Assembly: GCA_003024785.1 (NCBI GenBank)
Contig: PUQB01000276.1
Location: forward strand, 186,001 to 250,000
From: Selaginella tamariscina
Taxonomy: Eukaryota > Streptophyta > Lycopodiopsida > Selaginellales > Selaginellaceae
Direction: 5' to 3'
Length of the DNA: 64,000 nt
Part shown: piece by piece, positions 47,530 through 58,830 of the stretch
Layout of the letters: the number at the start of each line of letters is the position of its first letter
Numbering within the stretch: position 1 is the first letter of the stretch
Notes under the pieces: generated by a model
The model's database searches: none
The model's input: only the letters and a program-made list of their open reading frames with translations
What the model was told of the DNA's origin: nothing
Position numbers and translations under genes: made by a program

Positions 47530-48304
47530 AATCCTCACCAAGTCGCTAACTTGCAAAGCGGATGGGGACGCGGCTTGAAGAATGATGCTATGCCTGCGTT
47601 TATGTCCTCGTAATCCCTATGCTTACTAACCCTTGATGATTTCCTATTCTCACCGTCGGAAGAGTCGTCAGAATGCTTACCATTCCTTTTCCGCGCTCGC
47701 CCAAAATCCCTGTCCGAGCCTCCCGATGGGGGAAACATCTTCATCGCGTCTATGACCCCTGTGCTTGCCTGATTTTCGAGCCGCGCCATCAGAAGAAGCA
47801 TCCTCATCGTCTGTCCGTATATGAACTCCTCATCCTTGTCCGAATCCCTGCGCTTTCGATTTTCCTCGTCTATCCGTCTATGAACTTACTCATCCTTGTC
47901 GGAATCCCTGTGCTTGCCTGATTTTCGTGCCGCGCCATCATCCTCATAGTCTTCCCGTTTCCCGTTTATGAACTCGCTCATCCTTGTCGCGTTTTCGACA
48001 TTCCTCGTCTATTCGCCCATGACCTCGCTCATCCTTGTCGGAATCCCTGTGCTTGTCAGATTTCCGAGACGTGCCATCAGTAAAAGCATCCTGATCGTTT
48101 CCTTTGCAAGAAATCCTCCTGTGCTTGCCTGTTCTCAAGCCAGCCGCGCCATCGGAAGAGACATCCTCGTCTTCTGAAGCAGAATGCCGTCTATGAAGAC
48201 GCTCCCTGTGCTTACCGGATTTTCGTGCGTCACCGTCGGAAGAATCGTCTTCGTCGTCTTCCTTGTGCGAGCGATGGCGTGAGGATTTCCCCTTGGGGCG
48301 CCAT
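47530..48304 (-). pseudogene. Charged SR-like repeat protein, 5' exon, copy S1
   Basis: ATG at 48304. The encoded protein is rich in Lys, Arg, Asp, Glu and Ser with imperfect repeats (SGKHRERLHRRHSASEDEDV, RKSDKHRDSDKDERGHGR, KRDKDERVHKRE), resembling nuclear splicing-associated or chromatin proteins; I cannot name the family. Relative to copy S2 there is one extra base within the first ten codons and more frame changes later. Ends near 47530 at a possible donor after FKPRPHPLCK. The 5' leader has AAACCCTAGAAACC, a telobox-like motif. Confidence 0.5.
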
Positions 48305-48430
48305 TGCCCGCCGCTGCTGCTGCTACGCCGGGAGATCCTAAAATGCGCAGGACACAGAGATCGAAAAACCCTAGAAACCTATTCCTTGCGGCAAGGGCAC
48401 AACGGACCTCGAGATTCGAACTTTAGACAT

Positions 48431-50222
48431 ATTACTTTACTTTGTTTGTTACTTAATTAACACGTATTTATACGCTGTTCATATACATTACAGATATACA
48501 AATATTTATAGGCATACAATACACACGCACACTACGTTCTCATAATTACATAGATATTTTATAGAAAAGCATGTAAAAGTTAATTTTTAAGGTTAGGGTT
48601 AAGGTAGTTTTAAAAATAAGCATAAAAAAATGTTTAGGAATAAAAAATTTAAAAATGTAAAGCTGTAACAATAAATAAATTTTCATATAATAATTTTATG
48701 TAAATGTATAATATACACATGCAATAGTTGAAAATCATGTTTTTTATACAAATTAATAATTTTATTATTATTTGAACAATAAAATTAAAAAGATTATGTA
48801 GATGAATAAAGCTTCATGTACTTCAAAATTAACTTAAGTAATAAAAGGGTTTGTTTAAAAACACACATAATAAAAAATATATTAAATATACATTGCACAT
48901 ACAAAAGTATTATTTTAAATATACTCTTGTCTGAAACCGTTTGATGAGAAGGGAATTAAATATTATAATTGAATTTGGTTAGAACGGCAAAAGAAACTAA
49001 TTACGTTCTTTATTATCGATTTTAAGGTTTCATATATAATAAGTTATATGAACTTTTAAATATAAATTTATAATTCATTAAAAATAAGAACCAAATAAAT
49101 TTTTATTTTAAAAAATAATAAACTGTCTTATCTTTATTGTTCCAACATTGCTAACTTAAATACATAAATATGTAATTTTAATCATATGAGATTATTTTTT
49201 AAGTTTTTATTTTTTGTTCACATGAAAGAGATATAAAAGTATTATTTTAAATATATTGTTATTTTATATAGTTTTACCACCGGAGAGAACAATATTCTAA
49301 TTAAACTGAAATACATATCAATTCGCAAAAGAAACTTAAATATAATGAAATATTAACTTTAAAAAATAAAAAATAGCAATACATGTAATAAAATCTTGTT
49401 TCACATGACTCCATTGCACAATTTAAAAACATATTACAAATAGTGAAGTGTTCAATATGTTGTCCTATATATAACAATATGTATTTCTCAATGTGTGTTA
49501 TAATATATATAAACATTAATATATGCATATGTATATTATTTTCTAACTAATATTGCATGCATATATATGCGTGTGTAGTCATTTCTATATAGAACAGTAT
49601 ACATATATACTCAAATGTACAAATTTAAAATGAAATAAAGTGAAGTTCATTAAATGAGCATTAGTAAACATTATAAATAAATAAATATTAGTAAATGCCA
49701 TAATTTTTCAATAACTATATATTATATGTGATACATATATTCGATTGGACACAGATTAATTATGAATTTTTATTTTTAGAAATATAAATTTATATTTTGA
49801 AGTGAATTTCTAAATTAAATTTAGTTAATTCATAATAGGCATAGTCCACAACCATTCACAATTGAATTATTTTAATATAAAACTACTACACATATCCACC
49901 ATCGGTGAGTTTAATTAATTAATAATAATTTATCTTTAGCTTAATAAATTTATCTTTAAATTGAATTTTTAATCTTAACTTTATGAATTTATTCTTTACG
50001 ATATATAATTCCCTTTAACGGAAATTTGTCACTTCAGATAACTATTTTTAATTTATTTTTATAATGAAAATGTACGTATGTAATATTAAATAAATTAAAT
50101 TAAATATTGCTTTGAGGTAATTAAATTAATTAACATTTAATATTAATCACTGGAAGAGATAATAATCGTATATTTTAACAATAATCTCGTATTATTCCAA
50201 AATTTGAAGGAAAAAATAAGTG
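48431..50222. repeat. Inverted S module and AT-rich flanks, copy B side
   Basis: 49.30-49.93 kb is the reverse complement of module S (40.86-41.36 kb); 48.9-49.3 kb mirrors 42.47-42.90 kb; 48.59-48.90 kb is a direct match to 53.70-54.03 kb. No gene found. Confidence 0.7.
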
Positions 50223-51465
50223 TCAACTGGTGTAAGAGTCCCCAAGAGCCAGAGCAGCAGCATGAGCCCTTAACAAAGAACAAGCCTGCTCTGCAATGGC
50301 TCTATTCCGAGCTTGATTACTCCACTCGGTTGCCAGTCTTTCCCCATTAGTCTCCAAGAATCCCATAGACAGAATATCCGCTGCATCCACCAGTTTCCCG
50401 TCTCTCACGCATGCCTTTACACGGGTTATCACAGCGTCCACTCCGTTATCGTCATATTTTCCATGGTCTGGCAGCTGATAAACGATAGTAATAATCAGCA
50501 TATATTAAATATTTAAACATACAGATGTATATATATACATGAATAATAACACCATGTACCAAGTAGTGTACAAACAAACGTGTGTGTGGTGTGTGTGTGT
50601 GTGTGAGAGTGAGAGAGAGAGAGAGAGAGAGAGATTACCTTGAGGCCAGTAGCCAGTTTAGCAAGCAAGTGACATAAAACTCCACCACCTGAAGAAGGGA
50701 TAAAAGCTAATTCTCTCAAGGCTCCTTCCATCTCTTCCAGCCAGTAAACAACCACTTTTAAGAACATTAACCAGAGTATCACACACACACATATATATGT
50801 TATAATATATGAATTGAATTATTAACTGGAATAATAAATGAAAATATCTATTCTTATTATAGTTTGATATCTGTTACTGGTTATAACAATATACAAGCAT
50901 CAGGTAATTTATCTAGCATAATATGATACTTAACATCGTCATACATACTCTTGATATACACTACTAAAACATCTTGAAGTTACATATTTTATCACTGTTA
51001 ATTATATACATATAGTTTATTAAGGAGCATGAACTACTTACTCTTTGATTAAGTTGTGCAGGGGTTAAAGTCCCCTTTTGTAAGACCTCCTTTGGCAACG
51101 ACATGACTGCAACTTCAACCAATGGATCTTCTCCCGTTGACTTAGTAATCAGAGCTGCTTCTTTCTCCACAGGTGCTCCTTCGTGTAAAGCATCTTCCAA
51201 TACAAATGACCCCTACAAAATAATATCATACTCAATTTGAGAGAGAGAGAGTTTTGCATTATATCTATATAAACGGATCTAAATCTAAACAACGAAAACC
51301 GTTAAGCTTCAACAAAACAGCATTAAAAATTTAATTGTATCATACTTATTAAATATACCTGGTGACTATGTAATCTATATAAACTGTCTGTGTAAGTACT
51401 ATATGTAGGTTAACATATATCTATGTTCGATAATGTCATCCTAATAATTTGTATACGCACATAAC

Positions 51466-51520
<55 letters not shown>

Positions 51521-52035
51521 AACTTAATCGTACCAATGCCAGCTGCTTTATTTCATGCCCTTCCCGAGCTTCTTCTGATTTTGATTCCAAGGCAAGGTTC
51601 ATCGCTTCCAGTGCTTCTAGAATGCACGATGTGCAGAAATTACTAATAATTGCACACTCGTGTATGATTATCAATAACTGTTAAATGAAAACGTACGTGG
51701 AGTTTTACACTGCCAATCTCGTTCATCAAAGAAGCTGTTTCTTCTGCCAAAAGTTTAGCCGCTTCGGACTTCACAAGTAGCTCAACTTCTTCCAATTGTC
51801 GTTGTTTTGCTTCCTCCTACAAACATAGGATGATAATATTGACATATATCACACGATTAAAATCCTAATCCATTATTATATTATCAGACATAAGAGCTTA
51901 ATATATATATATATATATAATTAGCTTAAGCAAATATACATACTACAGCTTCATCTGGCTGTCAAGTCTAGCTTCAGCCTCCTCTTTCTGCAGCTTCAGA
52001 TCCTCCATATGTCTCAGTTTGTCCATCTCAATGTC
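50223..52035 (-). pseudogene. MIC60: MIC60/mitofilin 3' half, copy B (5'-truncated)
   Basis: Inverted counterpart of copy A. Exons, high to low: 52035-51946, 51816-51697, 51616-51534, 51212-51042, 50740-50639, 50474-50223. The C-terminal exon is intact and reads through WSNQARNRAIAEQACSLL to a TGA at 50225-50223, the normal mitofilin ending. The intron missing from copy A (51696-51617) is present with GT and AG. Two defects: the acceptor before the EEMEGALRELAF exon is GG instead of AG (TTTACTGG at about 50741), and the first exon has lost its ATG|GT end. No upstream exons with the transmembrane segment are found; TA repeats and module T follow instead. So neither copy is complete in the window. 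Confidence 0.8.
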
Positions 52036-52098
52036 CTGAAAGCAAAAGCGTAATGTTCTCCAATATCAAACACTAGCAAGGACCGATGGTTGTGTGTG

Positions 52099-52131
<33 letters not shown>

Positions 52132-53700
52132 GAATATCAATTTATAGTAATTTATTTTTATATATAATTATATTTTCATAATTTTAGATATAATAATTTA
52201 TGTTTTACATTTAAATTTATAAAAGTGTATAACTAAGTTTGTTTGAATTTAAAAAACCAACCAAAGAATGTACAAAATATTTAAAGTTAAATTAACTTAA
52301 TTTAACTAATGCAAAACATATAAGTTTATGTACATATACATAGACACACTACTATAAACATCACTATTCAATAATAATTTTTAAATTGTAAATAGTAAAG
52401 CATTACATATAGAAAAAAACTATATACATACAGAAAAGTTTAAATATAAGTAATAACTAATTAAACCCTTGAGAACAAATTAAATGTATACATTATTATA
52501 ATATGTGATTTATTTATTTATTTTAAGTTTATATTTTTATAATATTTTAATTTAGACTTAAAGGTACACCAATTTGTTATAGTTTGTCTTATTGATGTTA
52601 TTATTATTCTTTTTTACATTAATTTTATATGTTATATTATTATATTATTTATTTGATATGTGATTAATTATAGTTACATTAATTACCCTCTTCAACTATA
52701 ACAAAACACCAATATAAAGTTTAAAGTTATTTTTTATAATGAGTGGTATTCAAATACTTTTTAAGATAAAAAGATAAAGTAGATTCCAAAATTTAATACT
52801 TTCATTAATAATTTTTTTAATGTACATAACAAAATGAATAAAAAAATTAAAATAATAAAGGACTTCACAAATTAATTTTAGTCCTTTTCATAATGCATTG
52901 CATATTTTCTTCTTAAGAAGAGATGAATATATGTGACATTTATAATATATATTTACTCTGTAATAGTGATGAATTTAACCGCTCATGTTTAAGTTTCTTT
53001 TATAAATTAGTGTGTATTTTTAATTCACTTGAATATTATTTTTTCCAGTGATAAAATGGTGTAAAACAGAAATATATTTAAAATAATACTTTTATTTTCT
53101 TTTCATGTAACAAAAAGTAAAAATTAAAAAATAATCTCACATAATTAAAATCACATATTTATATAATACTGAAACAAAGAAGATCACATGTTATTATTTT
53201 CATAAGTAAGAATCTATTTAGTTCTTAAATTTTAAATTCGTACTAAAAAACTCACAAAAGTTATTAATATGTGAAACTTTAAAATCCATAATGAATTTTC
53301 TTAAAGATTATTTAATTATATATATATTAAATATTAATATCTTTTATTTATTAATTTTACTTATAACACAATTCTGTTGATAAATAGATTTTTGATTAAA
53401 ATTTATCAAATGGTAAAATAGAAACATTTTAATCATTTAAAAGAATTTGTTAAATTAAAATATAAACCAATATGTATCCATAAGACACGGTTTATTAAAA
53501 TTTAATTTATTAAGAATAAACATTTGGAAATATATTAATTGATGTCTCTTTTTATTTAGTTTATAAAATAAAGCAATTTTATATTATTTATTTTTTTCAT
53601 AAGTTCAGTTTAAAGTCTCGAAAATGTATACGTTATAAGAAGCGCCTCATTAAATTCAAAATGATGTTCACCAAGGGTCATCTACATTATATCTATATCA
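52036..53700. repeat. Module T (direct) and inverted pieces of module V
   Basis: 52130-52780 is a direct copy of 41550-42330. 53270-53660 is the reverse complement of about 44750-45130. Only AT-rich non-coding sequence in between. Confidence 0.75.
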
Positions 53701-54084
53701 TAACTTAATAATTAGGATGTTAATTTAAGGTTAGAGTTAATGTAGGTGCATAAAAAAAAGTTTAGGAAATAAAATTTTAGAAAAATGTAAAGCTGTAACA
53801 ATAAATAGATTTTAATATAATAATTTTATGTAGATGTATAAGATATTTTAATAAAATTATACACATGCAATAGCTGAAAATCAGCTTTTAACATTAATCA
53901 TTTTATTATTATTAATTAATAAAAGAAAAAAGGACTTTATGTAGATGATTAAAGCTTCATGTACTACTTAATTAACTTAAGTAATAAAAAGGTTGTTTAA
54001 AAAACCACATAATGTAAAATGTATTAAAATACATTGCACGCTGTTGCACATATACATGTATACGTAAGTATGAATATTCTACAG

Positions 54085-54298
54085 GCAGAATATGCTAGAT
54101 GCTCTTTCATATGCAAGGTCCAAGAGTTCATTTGGTATGTTTATTGATGCATGCTTCAGCCATTGCCATGGAACAATCCCAAAGTTGATCAGAAGGTACG
54201 CACACACACACATATTCACACGCTATATATATGTATATATATGGTTTATTATAGCACAAACTGTGGGAGACTGGTATGTTGAAAGGAGCGGGACTTAG
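54085..54298 (+). pseudogene. Pectin acetylesterase C-terminal fragment P1
   Basis: Exon 54085-54195 (between ACAG and GTACGC) encodes NMLDALSYARSKSSFGMFID followed by ACFSHCHGTIPK, and 54255-54298 encodes AQTVGDWYVERSG before TAG. These match the end of plant pectin acetylesterases (FIDSC.AHCQ and I..AVGDWYF.R). The two pieces do not join in the right phase, and an expected middle part is absent. This is the best-preserved of three copies. Confidence 0.6.
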
Positions 54299-54479
54299 CA
54301 TAATATTTGCGTCTAATGATTATGAACATTGATACATCTGTCTTATCCACACGCGTTAAACAAGATTAAACGTTTATATATTTGACATATATTTATCACT
54401 TTAACACATAAAAAAAACCATAGTGATATTATAGACGTCACTCAGGATATCTATGTAATATTATGGACTGTTGAATCCG

Positions 54480-54960
54480 ATGGATTTTCAGGCAAAATAA
54501 TTTAAATTGATTAATTTCATGTGGAAATGCATATGAAAGCATAAAAGTCTGAGCTTTTGCGAACAGATTATGCACAAAGAGGCACTTTTGAGAGCTTTTA
54601 AACGTAAAAAAGCATAAAAACGGGATCCTTTGGTAGATTTTGAACAGAAATTGTATTAAGCAATTATAAACAAATAATGAATATAAATGCATATTAAAAT
54701 GCATAATAAAACATGATTTTTGTGCAGATTAAGAAGTACATTGCATGATTATGCACAAATGCACACGAGTATATGTGATTCGGAAGATTTTGTACCACAT
54801 CTTCTCCAATGGAGTGGGAGCCTTCCCGATGCATCGGTGGCCATGTCTTCCTCGATTGTGGCGGTTGAATGGACGACTGCAACTGCCTGCATTCTTGCCT
54901 TCGTCCTCCTTATCTGCTATTAAAGCACTAAGCAATAGGTGTTAAATGTTAATCTAAAGA
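54480..54960. repeat. Module V, shortened copy
   Basis: Direct but shortened match to 43.98-44.75 and 61.64-61.96 kb. An ORF on either strand ends in a hydrophobic (ACILAFVLLICY, plus) or charged (DKEDEGKNAG, minus) stretch; coding strand undecided. Confidence 0.6.
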
Positions 54961-55084
54961 TGTAAAGTAATGTGTCTGGAGTTCGAATCTCAAGAGGTCC
55001 AATTTGTACGTTGTGTCGCATTTTAGGGCTTTCCAATCTCACGGCGAGTCGCAGTTGTGGCTCTAGCAGCAGTGGCGGCGGGGA

Positions 55085-55375
55085 ATGGCGCCCGCCAGGA
55101 AATCCTCACGCTGTCTCTCGCACAAGGAAGACGATGAAGACGATGCTTCCGACGGTGACGCACGAATATCAGGTAAGCACAGGGAGCGTCTTCATAGACG
55201 GAATTCTGCTTCAGAAGACGAGGATGTCTCTTCCGATGGCGCGGCTCGGAAATCTTCGAGAACAGGCAAGCACAGGAGGATTTCTTGCAAAGGAGACGAT
55301 CAGGATGTTTTTATTGATGGCACGTCTCGGAAATCTGACAAGCACAAGGATTCACAAGGACGAGCGAGTTCATAG
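55085..55375 (+). pseudogene. Charged SR-like repeat protein, 5' exon, copy S2
   Basis: ATG 55085 opens MAPARKSSRCLSHKEDDEDD and runs 96 codons with repeats such as ARISGKHRERLHRRNSASED, DGAARKSSRTGKHRR and FIDGTSRKSDKHKDS before a TAG caused by a local deletion relative to copy S1. In the other frame the charged repeats continue to about 55495. Sequence similarity to gene X copy 4 begins at once after that, so the 3' part is cut off. Same family question as S1. Confidence 0.5.
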
Positions 55376-55499
55376 ACGAATAGACGAGGAATGTCGAAAC
55401 CGCGACAAGGATGAGCAAGTTCATAAACGGGAAGACATGAGGATGATGGCGCGGCACGAAAATGGAAACAGTTCTTTGCAACATGGAAATAGTTAATGC

Positions 55500-56660
55500 A
55501 CACACACAGGTAAACCTTAACTTAGTTAGTTGACAAGTATAGATTATTGTCCAACGCGTGCTGCACAAATAACATAAAGTCTTAGAAACTCAATATACGG
55601 TATCTGCTTGTGGGAATGACATTGAAGCTCCACTGATAAAGATTAGATTATTATTAATGTGTTACAAAATCAAATTACATAACGCTATGAACATCGATAT
55701 ATGGTCTGTGACAAGTTTAAGTTATATGTTAAATCACTTATAGTATATATTTCATTTCATTATACATGTGATGTTGTTGAAAATTAGTCTTCAGAACACG
55801 CTCTTCGTTGATGACACTAATGGCGACACTTGGCTGAGCATTAATTACTAGGTTATGAACCTTGAAGATACGTTGTATACAGTGTTCTGTATAATTTTAG
55901 CAGATTAATACTTATCAATAAGAACTTGGTGAAATATTAACTTAGGTATTCACTAAACGCTAAAAAACCTCTTATTAATACCTCTGTGTTATTCGTAGTT
56001 GACGAGGATATACTTTTTAAGATAGACATTTATGCATAGAAGCAGGTAATACGTGTACATATATAGAGTTATACACAAACGAACGTAATGTACATGCCTT
56101 TCCAACGCTGAAAACCGAGGAAGAAATAGTTCTTCCATCAAGTTCCTTCCTGGTGAATGCAGGGTTAACTTTGAACATCTCCAAGAGATGAGATGCAGCT
56201 TTGCGAGGCCTTTGCCTGCTCAGTAGCAACTTCAGATGTTCTTCTGCCTCCTCCAAAACAACAGAAATGATGTTTCCTGTGGGAATATACAATCGTATCA
56301 ATAATATGTATAGTTCACACACGCGCATGCACCTTTCTCGATCATGTCAACAACACAGATGAGATTCCTTGCTGAGATGGATAAGTAGCTGCTTGTTCTG
56401 TAGAGTTTTTTAACACCTTCTTTGCATAGTTGTTCGTAGAAGGCTGATGCTTTGCATGGCTTTCCGGATTCGAACACAGACTCCTGGGCAAATCTCGCCG
56501 CAGCGGTGCCATCAATACTAAACAACATATATAGATTTTCAATACAACAGTGGAGTTATATATCGATATGCACACATTGATTTACATTATAAACATAAAG
56601 AATTATTATGTCAACTTGAAATGCTAGAAAAGCTTGTTCTAAAGAGAAGAGTACACCAGC
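55500..56660 (-). pseudogene. Gene X, copy 4 with additional upstream exons
   Basis: 55500-56050 repeats 35620-36215 (including DFMLFVQHALDNN near 55590). Beyond that it shows exons not seen in copy 1: 56280 to about 56095 (VVLEEAEEHLKLLLSRQRPR, then KAASHLLEMFKVNPAFTRKE) and 56520 to about 56335 (FAQESVFESGKPCKASAFYE, then QLCKEGVKKL). These read as a helical, Lys/Leu-rich protein and probably belong upstream of the same gene. I do not recognise it. 56507-56660 matches 34105-34240. Confidence 0.4.
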
Positions 56661-56849
56661 CATAGGTGCAAGAGTCATATCATGTCAGTTCAAGGGGAAG
56701 TGTTGGAACATCCGCCCTGTATGACATGAGGTCTTCCACGTGTCTCACATGGAGTAACCCTGGACCTGGTAGTGAAAGACCAAGAGTGTGTGTGTGTTCA
56801 ATACGCACATGCGACGTAAACTATAATGGTGTACATAAATTTAAAATAT

Positions 56850-57610
56850 ATTATTTAATTATAAATTAAAACATAAACACATTACTTTTAAAAAGTGTAA
56901 TAATTTATATTTAAAAACTTTATGTATATATTATTTCTATATATAATGCTTTACTATTTACAATATAAAGATTATTATTGAATAGTGTAGTCATATGTCT
57001 ATGTAGTATGTACATAAATTTATATGTTTTGTATTAGTTAAATTAAGTAAAATTAATTTAATAAATTTATAATGAATTTCTGATTTATGAAATAAAATAT
57101 AAATCTAAATTTGCATATCCTTGGTTGGTTCTTAAAATTCAAACAAGCTTAGTTGTACACTTTTATAATTGAAATGTAAAACATAATGCATAATTATTAG
57201 TTATCTATTAGTATTAAAATAAATTATTACAAATTGCTAAATCATATAAATAAAATATGCATATATACATACAACTATCGTAAAAATTTTAGGATTTACA
57301 TATTATTGAACTTGCACACAAATTAGCAGTTTTTGATATTCCACAGTTTAAGAAAATAATTTAAATTTATATATATTACTTAATATTTATAACGTATAGG
57401 AGCAGCAAAACCAAAATAAAACATATAATTTAAAAATGTAAATTATATAATGAAATATTGGCTCTAGTAAATGAAAAACAGCGGTGCAAGAAAATCTTCT
57501 TACACCTGACTCAATTGCACGGTTTAAGAACATACTATAAACATTGCTCTGATGAGGAGTTCAATATGCCATCTTATATATGACAATATGTATTCTCCCA
57601 ATGTGTTATA

Positions 57611-57657
<47 letters not shown>

Positions 57658-58064
57658 TATGTGTATTATATTCTGACTAATATTGCATGCATACGTGTGT
57701 GCGTAGTCATTTCTATATACAACAGTGTACATATATACTCAAATTTAGAAAAAAATTAAAATGAAATAAGTTAGTTAAATGAGCACTAGTAAATATTAAA
57801 ATAAATAAATGTTAGTAAATGCCATATATTTTTAATAACTAAATATTATATGTGATACATATATTTGATTGGACGCAGATTAATTATGATTTTTTATTTT
57901 TAGAAATATAAATTTATAATTTTAAAGTAAATTTCTAAGTTAAATTTCATTCATAACAGGCATAGTCCACAACACAATTAAATAATTTTAATATAAAATT
58001 ATTACACATGCCTAATGTTGGTGAGCTTAATTAATTAATATAATTTATTATTATTAAATTATTA
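56850..58064. repeat. Inverted modules T and S, uninterrupted R-S-T unit
   Basis: Together with module R at 58065-58830, this is R-S-T read on the minus strand. Here S follows R directly, whereas at 38.2-41.4 kb the MIC60 fragment lies between R and S. A TA microsatellite lies at 57617-57654. Confidence 0.75.
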
Positions 58065-58830
58065 TTCTTAACTTAATAAATTTATTTTAAAATTAGATCT
58101 TTATCTTTAACTTAATAAATTTATCTCTAACCTATATTCTTAACTTCTTATTAATGAGTTTATCCTTAACCTTTTATTTATATCTAAGCTTAACTATTAA
58201 CAATCCTTAATTGACCAACTCATCAAGGTCTTATATATTTTGTCCAGGTATATGATTACTAACCCAACAAAATAATATGATGTGTTAATATTAACAACCC
58301 TAATTATTATCCACATTATCCAATGGTGTATAACTTACCACGTGTCCTTAGATCTTCTGAATCGGCCAAGGCGTATAACCTGGTGGTGCCTCTTGGGCTA
58401 CGGCCATATAATCCCTCTCAAGTGCTAATGCACTCTTTAGGGTTATACCCCATAACCCCTTTGAGTATAAAGAAAGTAAAAACATTAACTTTGCTTTAGA
58501 TGGGGGGAAGGAAAATAGATTGCACACATTTTTAGTTCACACATTATCAATACAATCGTAAATTTTTCCATAATCCCATTGGCTCAACTAACAATCCTCA
58601 GGTGCTTAAGTAAATAAGTCATCGAGAGTCGGGTTAGGTCACACACATGTGGCCTTCGAGTCAACTCAAATATTAAATGAGTTAAAACAACCGGCTCAAC
58701 CCAACCCATGGGTCATAGAGAACTCCGGCTTAGACTCAGCCCACGACAATTTGAATTGGGTCGACCCATTTGCAGCCCTAATCATTAATAATTAAGTCCA
58801 TGCATAAAACTTAAGAATGTGAAAGTTTAG
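58065..58830. repeat. Module R, inverted copy 2
   Basis: Reverse complement of 38206-38887, including CCCATTTGCAGCCCTA at about 58766-58781, the counterpart of the hAT-like end at 38237. Confidence 0.7.

Noticed and set aside
54968-55000. Possible pol III B box (GTTCGAATCTC) before the SR-like exon
   Set aside because: No A box at proper spacing and no foldable tRNA; the two copies simply share this leader.
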